From NCBI GenBank assembly GCA_039931065.1, contig JBDTSP010000002.1:1-64000 (forward strand): a stretch of DNA of 64,000 nucleotides. Direction: 5' to 3'. The translations under genes were made by a program, and so were the position numbers. Positions within the stretch are counted from its first letter, which is position 1, and each line of letters begins with the position of its first letter. The DNA is from CADEED01 sp039931065 (GTDB lineage: Bacteria; Pseudomonadota; Gammaproteobacteria; Steroidobacterales; Steroidobacteraceae). Under the pieces are notes generated by a model. That model was not told the DNA's origin. It saw only the letters and a list, made by a program, of their open reading frames with translations, and did not search any database. This document shows, piece after piece, positions 1 to 7,627 of this stretch.

Positions 1-310
1 CGCGCCGCACGCCGTCGCGCCCCACCCGTTCACCTAGCAAGATGGCGCGACCATCGCCGAGCTGTGGCGAAAAGCCGCCGAACTGATGGCCCGCGTAGGC
101 CATGGCGATCGGGTCGGCGTCATCGGGCGGTTGATTACCTGAGAACCAGGTTGCGCCTTCGCGTTCGAGGACGGCTGGATCGAAGGCGAGCTCGGAAGCC
201 AAGAGGGAGTTGAAAACGACTAGCCGGGGATCCTTTGCAGGCGCCGGCGCGACCCGCGCGTAGAACCGCGAAGGTAGTGTGGAGTAAGTGTTTTGGAGAC
301 CGAGCCGCAT
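1..310 (-). CDS. selO: SelO protein adenylyltransferase, N-terminal part (runs off left edge)
   Basis: Reading leftwards from the ATG at 308-310 gives 103 open codons beginning MRLGLQNTYSTLPSRFYARV and containing GHQFGGFSPQLGDGRA at about residues 75-90, the conserved N-terminal signature of the SelO/YdiU pseudokinase family. SelO transfers AMP from ATP to Ser/Thr/Tyr of target proteins. Only the first fifth of the protein is inside the window; nothing in it is broken, so the gene is presumed intact. The stretch 247-349, which includes the start codon, is repeated with 7 differences at 35827-35929. A second, wrecked selO copy lies at 23461-23830. Confidence 0.88.
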   Translation of the reverse strand, partial: MRLGLQNTYSTLPSRFYARVAPAPAKDPRLVVFNSLLASELAFDPAVLEREGATWFSGNQPPDDADPIAMAYAGHQFGGFSPQLGDGRAILLGERVGRDGVRR

Positions 311-439
311 GACCGGCGGCAGTGTATCTCGCTCACCGCCAACTCTGCGTCGACCCTCCTTCCCCGTGCGTAGCTACCTACCGAACCAGAGCCACAACAA
401 TCCGATTTTCGCTTTCATGATGACTCCTGTGCTCAACGG
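311..439. other. Intergenic region upstream of selO
   Basis: Short gap between the selO start and the 3' end of the lipoprotein gene. The part up to 349 is shared with the partial selO copy near 35.9 kb, so that copy included leader sequence as well as the first codons. No clear promoter or terminator was seen. Confidence 0.4.
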
Positions 440-2977
440 CTAACGTAGCGACACCGGCGAGAAAGTCACGTTGCAGCTCTTGTCGCTGTTCATCGTGACC
501 GACGCGCACTGGCCCGTGCCACTGCACGACCCGGTCCACGTGATGTCATAGGCTTGAGAAGGTTGCGGCGGCGCCGAGGTGCACAGCTGCACACTTGAAT
601 TCGCCGGAAAGCGGTTCGCCGAAACGTTGCGGCCGAGCGGATTGCTATTGGTGGCCGGTCCATAGTCGATGCCGGCCGGCGAGCTCGTGACGAAGCCGAA
701 GAACGCACCCTGAGTCACACTCAGGTAGTGCGAGGTCGGCGGACTGGGGTTGGTGGGCGGAGGTCCACCGCCGCCGCTCATCACTTCGCCCGCCAATACG
801 CAGCCCTGCGTGCAGTTCGACTGCCACACCGGGCTCGTACCGCTCGCGGCGAACGTGAAGGGAATGCCAAGACCAACGACCCCGGGCACCGACCCCGACG
901 CGCCGCTAAGTACAGTACCGCTGGTCAACACGCCAGTCTGCGGATTCACTGCAACCGGAGTGAGCCCGCCGTTCGGGTCGACGACATACGCAAAGTCACC
1001 CTGCGGTTCAGTGATCATGGAAATCGGCCCGACGCAACCACCTAACTGACAGCCGGCGAGCACGCTGCCGGCGGTCGATAATGCACCGCTGGTGGCGTTC
1101 ATCCGGAAACTCAGCGCATTCACCGTGTAGTACGGCTGCTGTTTGCCGGCGAAGAGGAAGCGGCCGAAGCTGTCCACCGCGAGCGATGCCGGCTTGTCCC
1201 GCACGGACAAACTACCCAGGTTGGTCAACACGCCGGTGGTCGAATTGATGCCGAACGTCACGATGTCATTGCTGAAGAGATTTCCGACGTACAGCGCATG
1301 ACCGTTGGGGTCGATGGCAATCGCCCAGGAATGGTTGCCAGGCGCAGTCGCCGAGATGGTGCTCAACGGACCTGTTAGTGCGCCAGTCGCCAGATCCACG
1401 TTGTACAGCGCGACGTTCGAATCCAGCGGATTGCTCAGCGTCGCGCCGTTGAACAGCACGTAGGCGCGCGTCCCCAGCCGATTGAACGCAATCCCCATCG
1501 GCTGCGAACCGTTGCCGGTGATGGGATTGCCGCTGAGCGTCAGATCACCTGTGCTGCCGTCGATGTCGAACACGTCGATGTCGCCGCCGCCATTGTTCGA
1601 GACGTTGCCGAAGTTCATGACGTACAGGAACTTGCCCGACGGATGCACCACTGGCATCGTCGGCTTGTAGCCCGCCGGCGCACGCGTCGCGACTGAAGTA
1701 ACGCCGGTAGCGCGCAGTTTTCCGTTGGCGGTGTTCAAGGCGTACTTGGTGACACTGTTAGGATCTATACCATTCAGCGTCGTGCTGCCGGCGTTGGTTA
1801 CGTAGACAAACCGGCCCGAGGGATGCACGAGAACCGATGTCGGGTACTGCCCGGTGGTCGCCGTGCTCGTCGGAGCGCCGAGATCGCCGGTCGCGGGGTT
1901 GATCCGATACGAAACCAGATCGGGCGCGTTGCCCGAAATGCGCATGAGCGAATACACCATGCGCGGCTTCTTCGCCCGCGCCGTGGGCATCACCCAGGAG
2001 AAGTTAGTCACCGTGGATTCGAGGAAGTCGCCGTTCACGGTGGTGGACAGCGCTGCGAACGTGCCGGCCATCTCCGCCTTGTACAGCGTCGGGTCGGCGT
2101 CGTTGGACACCTGTTCCGGATCGAACGGAATACGCACCGTCACCGGTATCGTGAACGCCTGCCCGTGCGGCGTGAGTTCGTAAGTCGCGCCGACGGCATC
2201 GAAGTCCGGGACTGCAAACTCGGGCGAATTGCTGCCGTCGCGCGCGATGCCGATGGTGACTGGCGTGGCCAGCGCGCCCGGCGGCACGATGATCTGCGCG
2301 CCGTATACACCATTCACGGTGCCACCCGCCGGCCCGATGACTGCGCTGCCGATGGTGGTCGCATTGGTGACGCAGGTGATCGTGACATTGGTGACATTCG
2401 CCGCCACGTTGCCGGTGTTGTTAGTCGGCGTGCAAGTCTGCGCGGGAGTCGCCGGCTGTGTGAGCACGGTGACGTTGTACGCACCGCCGCTCGTCACTGG
2501 CGTCGCGAAGGTGAACGCGCCGTCGGCTGCGCGGGCCAAGTCGTCGGCGGCATTGTTCTGCAACACGAGGCCGGATCCGGCGAGGCCCGTGACCGTTCCG
2601 CCCACCGTGAAGGTGTGAGTCACACAGGTGACCGCGACGCTGGCGACGTTGCTGACAGCCAGAGTGCCTGTGCCACTCGTCACCGTGCAGGTTTGCGTAG
2701 CGGGTTGCGTTGTGACCGTCACGCTGTAGGCGGCGCCAGTTGCGAGGGCCGTGGCGAACGAAAATGCTCCGTTGGCGGTCAGTGTGCGCGCGTCGCCGCC
2801 GTTGTTAGCCAACGTAATCGAACCCGTGAGCCCCGAGAGCGTCCCGCCGACGGTGTAGGTAGCCGCAGGCGGCGGAGGTGGCGGAGGTGGCGCCGAATCG
2901 TCCTTCTTGCAGGCCGTCAACGCCGTGAAAGCCAGCACGGCCAGCAACTTGATCGAGGAACCGGTTCCGAAACGCAT
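440..2977 (-). CDS. Lipoprotein with repeat domains and a lactonase-like beta-propeller
   Basis: 845 aa from the ATG at 2977; a GTG three codons upstream is possible, but GGTGG lies at ribosome-binding distance from the ATG. The signal peptide ends in a lipobox L-T-A-C with Cys23, followed by a poly-Pro spacer. Two tandem domains of about 80 aa (YTVGGTLSGL... and FTVGGTVTGL..., each ending in VTCVT) precede a ZU5-like stretch (VIGPAGGTV...IIVPPGALATP), then YVTNAG/LYVMNFG/LYVGNLFS repeats of a YncE/6-phosphogluconolactonase-type propeller (about residues 340-720), then a Cys-containing C-terminal domain (TWTGSCSGTG). It is probably anchored to the outer membrane or periplasmic face. The ligand is unknown. 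It lies divergent from the sigma factor/kinase operon and could be its target or sensor (inference). Confidence 0.8.
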   Translation of the reverse strand: MRFGTGSSIKLLAVLAFTALTACKKDDSAPPPPPPPPAATYTVGGTLSGLTGSITLANNGGDARTLTANGAFSFATALATGAAYSVTVTTQPATQTCTVTSGTGTLAVSNVASVAVTCVTHTFTVGGTVTGLAGSGLVLQNNAADDLARAADGAFTFATPVTSGGAYNVTVLTQPATPAQTCTPTNNTGNVAANVTNVTITCVTNATTIGSAVIGPAGGTVNGVYGAQIIVPPGALATPVTIGIARDGSNSPEFAVPDFDAVGATYELTPHGQAFTIPVTVRIPFDPEQVSNDADPTLYKAEMAGTFAALSTTVNGDFLESTVTNFSWVMPTARAKKPRMVYSLMRISGNAPDLVSYRINPATGDLGAPTSTATTGQYPTSVLVHPSGRFVYVTNAGSTTLNGIDPNSVTKYALNTANGKLRATGVTSVATRAPAGYKPTMPVVHPSGKFLYVMNFGNVSNNGGGDIDVFDIDGSTGDLTLSGNPITGNGSQPMGIAFNRLGTRAYVLFNGATLSNPLDSNVALYNVDLATGALTGPLSTISATAPGNHSWAIAIDPNGHALYVGNLFSNDIVTFGINSTTGVLTNLGSLSVRDKPASLAVDSFGRFLFAGKQQPYYTVNALSFRMNATSGALSTAGSVLAGCQLGGCVGPISMITEPQGDFAYVVDPNGGLTPVAVNPQTGVLTSGTVLSGASGSVPGVVGLGIPFTFAASGTSPVWQSNCTQGCVLAGEVMSGGGGPPPTNPSPPTSHYLSVTQGAFFGFVTSSPAGIDYGPATNSNPLGRNVSANRFPANSSVQLCTSAPPQPSQAYDITWTGSCSGTGQCASVTMNSDKSCNVTFSPVSLR

Positions 2978-3123
2978 TGTAGCCACCCTGTTTTATTCGC
3001 CTACACACCCAACGCGCAGGAAGCGGCGAAACCGGCTCACAAGAATGGCTCGCGCCGACATTACTTAACCGGCAAATCCACGTATCTCATTGACGCCGCA
3101 GGGTTCATCGGCAGAATGGCGGC

Positions 3124-3720
3124 GTGAAAGAAACCGGAGAGGTCACCCGACTGCTGCAGCGCTGGGCCGATGGCGATGCCACGGCTTTCGAAGCGCTGTG
3201 GCCGCTGGTCTATAAAGATGTGCGTCAGCTCGCCCGCCGGCAGATGGCGGGAGAACGCGGCGATCACACGCTGCAGGGAACTGCGCTCGTGAACGAGGCG
3301 TTCATTCGCCTTGCGGGTCAACGCACCATCGAGTGGCAGAACCGCGAGCAGTTTCTGTCGCTGGCATCGAAGATCATGCGCCGCGTGCTGGTCGACTACG
3401 CACGGCAGCGCGGCGCGCGGCGGCGCGGCGATGGTGCGCAGCGCCTGAGCCTGCACGACACGCAAGCCGCCTTCGAAGTGGATGAAGCCCAGGCCGTGGC
3501 CAGCTTTAACGACGAGCGCGGCGACTTGCTGGCCATCGACAACGCGCTCACGCGCCTCGAAACGATCGACGCACCGCAGAGCCGCATCGTCGAACTGCGT
3601 TACTTCGGCGGGCTCACAATAGAAGAAACCGCCAGCGTCGTCGGCATCTCCCTCGCCACCGTGAAACGCGAATGGGCCATTGCGCGCGCCTGGTTGCGCC
3701 GCGAACTCGCCACGTCATGA
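3124..3720 (+). CDS. ECF sigma factor of the kinase-linked (TIGR02999/ECF43-like) type
   Basis: 198 aa from a GTG at 3124. Region 2 (LLQRWADGDATAFEALWPLV...DVRQLARRQM), the family segment HTLQGTALVNEAFIRL (about residues 49-64) and region 4 (LRYFGGLTIEETASVVGISL then KREWAIARAWLRREL) are all present. The last codons overlap the kinase start as ATGA (3717-3720), so the two are translationally coupled. In the studied relative EcfP of Xanthomonas citri, the partner kinase PknS switches the sigma factor on by phosphorylation and there is no anti-sigma factor; no anti-sigma gene is visible here either. Same arrangement as 17603-18181. Confidence 0.92.
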   Translation: MKETGEVTRLLQRWADGDATAFEALWPLVYKDVRQLARRQMAGERGDHTLQGTALVNEAFIRLAGQRTIEWQNREQFLSLASKIMRRVLVDYARQRGARRRGDGAQRLSLHDTQAAFEVDEAQAVASFNDERGDLLAIDNALTRLETIDAPQSRIVELRYFGGLTIEETASVVGISLATVKREWAIARAWLRRELATS

Positions 3721-6182
3721 CGCCCGAGCGCTGGTCACGCATCAAGGCGCTGTTCGCGAGCGCGCTGGAACTGCCCCCCGAAGGCCGGGCCGATCATTTA
3801 GGTCGAGAATCACTCGACGATCCCGCTCTCGCCGCGGAAGTACAGTCGCTGTTGGCCGCGCATGAGGAGCCCGGCGCATTTCTCGAGGACGTGAGCACGG
3901 AGTTGCGTGCCGAGGCGTTCCGCTCCTCGAGTTCTGCGCGCAGCCGCATCGGCGAACGCATCGGCGCCTACCGCATCGTCGGGGTGTTGGGCAGCGGCGG
4001 CATGGGCGACGTTTTCGAGGCGGTGCGGGATGATGATCAGTACCACGCCCAAGTCGCCATCAAGTTCATGCGCACCGATGTCAGAGGCGGCCTGATCGAA
4101 CAACGCTTCAAGACCGAACGGCAGATCCTTGCAGCGCTCGATCATCGCAATATCGCGCGGCTGCTCGATGGCGGCACTACCGTTGCCCATGTGCCGTACG
4201 TGGTGATGGAGCTTGTGAATGGCCAGCCCATCGACAGCTACTGCGAGACGAAACCGCTCTCGGCGCGCGAGCGCGTGCAGCTGTTCCTGCAGGTGTGCGC
4301 GGCGGTGAGCTTCGCGCACCAGCACCTTATCGTCCATCGCGATCTCAAGCCCAACAACATCTTCGTGACCGCCGACGGCTCCGTCAAACTGCTCGACTTC
4401 GGCATCGCCAAACTATTGGAGACCGACCCCGCTGCTGGCGTCACCGGCGATGAGACCGTGACCCAGATGCGCGCGATGACGCTGGAGTACGCGAGCCCCG
4501 AGCAAGTGAGCGGCGGCACCGTGACCACCGTGAGCGATGTGTACTCGCTCGGGGTTGTGCTCTATCGCCTGCTGACCGGCAAGAGCCCCTACGCCCCGCG
4601 GACCAGCGACGCGCAACGAATCGCCGAGATCCTGAGCGACACCACGCCCACGCGCCCGAGCTTGGTGCGCCCGCTCGACGCCGACCTCGACAACATCCTC
4701 TTGATGGCGCTGCGCAAAGAGCCGCAGCGCCGTTACGGCAGCGTCGAGCAATTCGCGAACGATTTGCGCAACTATCTTTCTGGCATGCCGGTGCACGCGC
4801 GCGGCAATGCGTTCAGCTATCGGTTTGGCAAATTCGTACGGCGCCGCAAGATCGAGATTGCCGCGGCCGCGCTCGTGCTCGTCTCGCTGGTCGTGGGCCT
4901 TGGTTTGGCCATTCACGAAGCTCGTGTCGCCGAGCAGCAGCGCGTCATCGCGCAGCGGCACTTCGACAGCGTGCGCAAGCTTTCCAACAAACTCTTTGTC
5001 TTCCATGACGAGATTGCCAAATTGCCGGGCTCCACCAAGGCACGCGAGATGCTGGTGAAAACCTCGCTGGAATACCTCGACGCGCTCCACAAAGAATCCG
5101 GCACAGACCTCGCGCTCCAGGAAGAGCTTGGCTTCGCGTACAAGAAGGTCGGCGAAATTCAAGGGATCGTCGACGCCGCGAACGTGGGAGATACCACCGG
5201 GGCCATGCGCAGCTACGCAAATGCGGTCGCGCTGCTCGAGCCTTTGTATCGACGCGACCGGAAGAACGGCCGCATCGGCACCGTGCTCGCCAAGACGTAC
5301 TTTCAGCAGACTCGCCGGACTATCTACATGAACGGTCCCGCCGCCGCCCTGCCGATCGCACGCAAGGCCACCGCGCTGTCCGAGTCCATGAAGCCCGTGC
5401 TCACCGACGATTTCGAGCGAATGGGCCTGCTAGGCAACGCGTATTCGATTGAGGGCGAGGTGCTGGCCGCGCTCGGCCGAATGCCCGAGGCAAGAGCCTC
5501 GCTCGACAAGATGGCCGTCGCCGCCGAGGAGTACGCGCGCACGCATCCCAAAGACCCCCGCGGCTTCAGCTCGCTGAGTGCTGTCTATAACAACTCCGCG
5601 GTGCTCGGCAGCCGCGGACTCTCGCGGCACGATGCCTATGCCCGCTCCGCAATCTTGCTGCGAAAAGGCATAGCCGCCGATGAGGCGCTGCTTGCGCTCA
5701 AGCCTGACGACGCCAACTATCAATGGAGTCTGGCGGAAACGCGCATCAATCTCGCCGACCTGTATTACAGCAATGGCGAGTATGCGCGGGCCATCGATCT
5801 GAATCGAAAGGCGACCGCGGTCATGGCCAGCCGCGATCCGAATGACGCGAAGGCGCAGATTGTCAGCAGCACGAACGACATTGGACTCGCAAAGTCCCTG
5901 GCCAAGACGGGTGAGTTCGATCAAGCCGATATCTTGTTTGCCGGCGCTGCCAAGTCGCTGCACGACATCAGCGCACGCGGCGAGGACCTGCAGGCAGATT
6001 ACTTGCTCGCCGACCTCAACATTCGCCGGGGCGAGATGTACCTCGCGCGTGGGCGCCGTGCCGAAGCGCGCGTCATGCTCGAACGCGGCATCACCAGCGG
6101 AAAGAAAGTCCAGCAGGCCATGCCCGATGAAATCAGTCTCCAGATGATACTTGCCGACGGCGCCGCGGCGCTCGCGAGATAG
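3717..6182 (+). CDS. Membrane Ser/Thr protein kinase with C-terminal TPR-like sensor region
   Basis: 821 aa from the ATG overlapping the sigma factor stop. The N-terminal 80 aa are Glu/Leu-rich. The Hanks-type kinase domain (about 85-360) shows the Gly loop LGSGGMGDVFEA, the ATP lysine in VAIKFM, catalytic HRDLKPNN, DFGIAKL and a P+1 loop with YASPEQ. One transmembrane helix (about 383-402, IAAAALVLVSLVVGLGLAI) separates it from about 400 residues of helical, TPR-like repeats that should face the periplasm. All catalytic residues are present. The likely job is to sense an envelope signal and phosphorylate the co-encoded sigma factor (inference from the EcfP/PknS precedent). Confidence 0.92.
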   Translation: MTPERWSRIKALFASALELPPEGRADHLGRESLDDPALAAEVQSLLAAHEEPGAFLEDVSTELRAEAFRSSSSARSRIGERIGAYRIVGVLGSGGMGDVFEAVRDDDQYHAQVAIKFMRTDVRGGLIEQRFKTERQILAALDHRNIARLLDGGTTVAHVPYVVMELVNGQPIDSYCETKPLSARERVQLFLQVCAAVSFAHQHLIVHRDLKPNNIFVTADGSVKLLDFGIAKLLETDPAAGVTGDETVTQMRAMTLEYASPEQVSGGTVTTVSDVYSLGVVLYRLLTGKSPYAPRTSDAQRIAEILSDTTPTRPSLVRPLDADLDNILLMALRKEPQRRYGSVEQFANDLRNYLSGMPVHARGNAFSYRFGKFVRRRKIEIAAAALVLVSLVVGLGLAIHEARVAEQQRVIAQRHFDSVRKLSNKLFVFHDEIAKLPGSTKAREMLVKTSLEYLDALHKESGTDLALQEELGFAYKKVGEIQGIVDAANVGDTTGAMRSYANAVALLEPLYRRDRKNGRIGTVLAKTYFQQTRRTIYMNGPAAALPIARKATALSESMKPVLTDDFERMGLLGNAYSIEGEVLAALGRMPEARASLDKMAVAAEEYARTHPKDPRGFSSLSAVYNNSAVLGSRGLSRHDAYARSAILLRKGIAADEALLALKPDDANYQWSLAETRINLADLYYSNGEYARAIDLNRKATAVMASRDPNDAKAQIVSSTNDIGLAKSLAKTGEFDQADILFAGAAKSLHDISARGEDLQADYLLADLNIRRGEMYLARGRRAEARVMLERGITSGKKVQQAMPDEISLQMILADGAAALAR

Positions 6183-6204
6183 GAACAGCTCGAGTAGTGA
6201 GGCG

Positions 6205-6312
6205 TCATCGGGCGGCTCGTCGACACACCGCGCGAGGGCGCGCGCTGGCGAGGATGCCGGAGATCGAGCTGATGTTCGTGATGCGGCCTTTGGATTGGGT
6301 CAGCAGCGGGCG
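6205..6312 (-). pseudogene. Fragment of a short-chain dehydrogenase
   Basis: One minus-strand frame reads MRPLLTQSKGRITNISSISG then ILASARPRAV. The block GRI(V/T)NISSISG is the conserved catalytic-serine strand of classical short-chain dehydrogenases. No Rossmann start (TGxxxGIG) or YxxxK follows, so only about 30 codons of the original gene survive. It differs in sequence from the intact dehydrogenase at 44684-45511, so it came from another family member. Confidence 0.45.
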
Positions 6313-6660
6313 CATTTCCCGAAATCGATGCGGTAGCGCGAGTTGTGGTGCTCGCCCTGCCAAGCGGCGCCGGCTATCTCTTTCATGCAGCGGATCTCGT
6401 TGACGGGGATCTGCCCGTCGCTGTCGCGCCTTCCGTGACAACGCACATAGGCCAGCAGAGATTGGTCCTTGGGCACGCGGTAGGTAACCACGAGTTCGCG
6501 GCGTTCGGTGGACCACTCGAAGCACGCGGTCATTTCAAGGTGGACGCGCTCTGAGCTGGCAAGGTGGACTTCGTCCTCAAGCCGGCGACGGGACCATCGA
6601 ACACAGTGGCCTCGGCCACGCTGGGAACGCATGCGAGACTGCTAAGCAATGCGAGGAGAC
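6300..6660 (-). pseudogene. Probable frameshifted small secreted protein
   Basis: One minus-strand frame near 6655-6550 reads like a signal peptide (LLALLSSLACVPSVAEATVF) and then hits a stop. A second frame continues with ordinary-looking protein (CFEWSTERRELVVTYRVPKD ... IRCMKEIAGAAWQGEHHNSR) to a stop at 6300. A single indel between about 6560 and 6620 would join them into a secreted protein of about 110 aa with four or more cysteines. No ATG starts the signal-peptide frame. No family was recognised. Confidence 0.4.
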
Positions 6661-6672
6661 TGTGACGAGACC

Positions 6673-7188
6673 TTATCCGGGCCGCTCAAACACCTCTTCC
6701 AGAAAGTAGTGAGTCTTGGCCGGTATCTGATTGCGTGGGTAGTAGCGCTCGACAATTTCCAGCACCTCATCGACGCGCTGCAGGCCCATGTGGCGAATCA
6801 GCGTACGCAAATCCTGCGCGTCATGGCTGTCGAACCGCGCGGCGATGGCTTTCATCGCCAGTAGATACTGAGGCGGTGGCGTCCACACGGCGAGGTGTGG
6901 CAAATCCAGAAGAATCGAACGTGGCTGGGTGTCCGCCGGCATGTACCCCTTGGCGGCATCGTTGAGCCAATCGGCCGGCAACCGCTGCGCTTCAGCCACG
7001 CGCGCGGCCGCGGCGCGCACCGTGCTTGCGGGATCGAATATCGCATCCACATCGCGTGTGGATTCACGGGCTTTGAACGCCAATACCATTGCGGCGCCGC
7101 CCACGATTCCTACTTCTCCCCTGATCCCTTCACGAGCCAGCTCATCGTTGAGTGCCTGGAACGCGCGAAGAATTTCCTGCTGGGTCAT
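6673..7188 (-). CDS. DUF6036-type nucleotidyltransferase-like protein
   Basis: 171 aa. VGIVGGAAMVLAF (about 26-38) followed by STRDVDAIF (about 44-52) is the helix-turn plus DxD pattern of the minimal nucleotidyltransferase fold in DUF6036/AbiEii-like proteins; the C-terminal part (YLLAMKAIAARFDSHDAQDL) matches the same family. It lies 6 bp downstream of a 117-aa ORF on the same strand, a pairing that resembles nucleotidyltransferase-based toxin-antitoxin or antiphage modules. Whether it is toxin, antitoxin or something else cannot be told from the sequence. Confidence 0.75.
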   Translation of the reverse strand: MTQQEILRAFQALNDELAREGIRGEVGIVGGAAMVLAFKARESTRDVDAIFDPASTVRAAAARVAEAQRLPADWLNDAAKGYMPADTQPRSILLDLPHLAVWTPPPQYLLAMKAIAARFDSHDAQDLRTLIRHMGLQRVDEVLEIVERYYPRNQIPAKTHYFLEEVFERPG

Positions 7189-7194
7189 GTGGCA

Positions 7195-7548
7195 TCACAC
7201 TCGCGACAAAAAATTGCCGAGCACGAAAACATTGTTGCGGCGAAATGAGGTGGGGCTTTCCACCAGCGCGGAAGCCTTCAAATTCTCGACGCCCGAGACA
7301 AACCACGGCTCGGAAAGGAACAGTGGCCGCGTGGCCCACCAGGGCGGCGACTCACCCAACTCCGCGGCGAGGGCGCAGGCAGTTGAGTTGATCAATGCGC
7401 GCTCGCGAGTACGACGCGATCGGGAATAGAGACGCTTGAGAGCCTCGAACCGCCGGCTGCGCCGTACTTCATCTACGGCGTCGAAGAACGGGACCCAGTC
7501 GGACACGCCTTGCGTTGGGGGCTTGCCTGGTCGTCGCATGGCAGGCAT
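7195..7548 (-). CDS. Hypothetical partner of the DUF6036 protein
   Basis: 117 aa starting MPAMRRPGKPPTQGVSDWVP; a second ATG lies three codons in. It is basic, rich in Arg near residues 29-49 (RRSRRFEALKRLYSRSRRTR), with a hydrophobic middle and no transmembrane helix. The stop is 6 bp before the start of the nucleotidyltransferase-like gene, so the two form an operon. It is preceded by an AT-rich region with a TATAAT-like box. No family was recognised; the position suggests the first gene of a two-component toxin-antitoxin-like unit. Confidence 0.6.
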   Translation of the reverse strand: MPAMRRPGKPPTQGVSDWVPFFDAVDEVRRSRRFEALKRLYSRSRRTRERALINSTACALAAELGESPPWWATRPLFLSEPWFVSGVENLKASALVESPTSFRRNNVFVLGNFLSRV

Positions 7549-7627
7549 GGTAGCCCAAATTCGCGAAATCAGTTAATTAAGTGGAACTTATTGTATTTAA
7601 ACGATTATAGATCGGCAGGCCTTCGAC
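7549..7627 (-). promoter_or_regulatory. AT-rich promoter-like spacer
   Basis: 79 bp, far more AT-rich than the surroundings. On the minus strand it holds TATAAT at 7609-7604, a second TACAAT-like box and a TTAATTAA palindrome near 7573-7580. No convincing -35 at 17 bp was found for either. It probably drives the DUF6036 pair. Confidence 0.4.

Larger units (their letters stand above)
6183..6672. other. 490-bp gap holding decayed gene pieces
   Basis: No intact gene was found. Two separate pieces read on the minus strand: a short-chain-dehydrogenase-like piece (6205-6312) and a frameshifted small secreted protein (about 6300-6660), listed separately. The 15 bases GGCGTCATCGGGCGG near 6202 also occur inside selO near 116, too short to interpret alone. 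Confidence 0.5.

Noticed and set aside
1823..3127. Long plus-strand open frame opposite the lipoprotein gene
   Set aside because: Arg/His-rich translation with no domains; it is the shadow of the GC-rich minus-strand gene with signal peptide and repeats.
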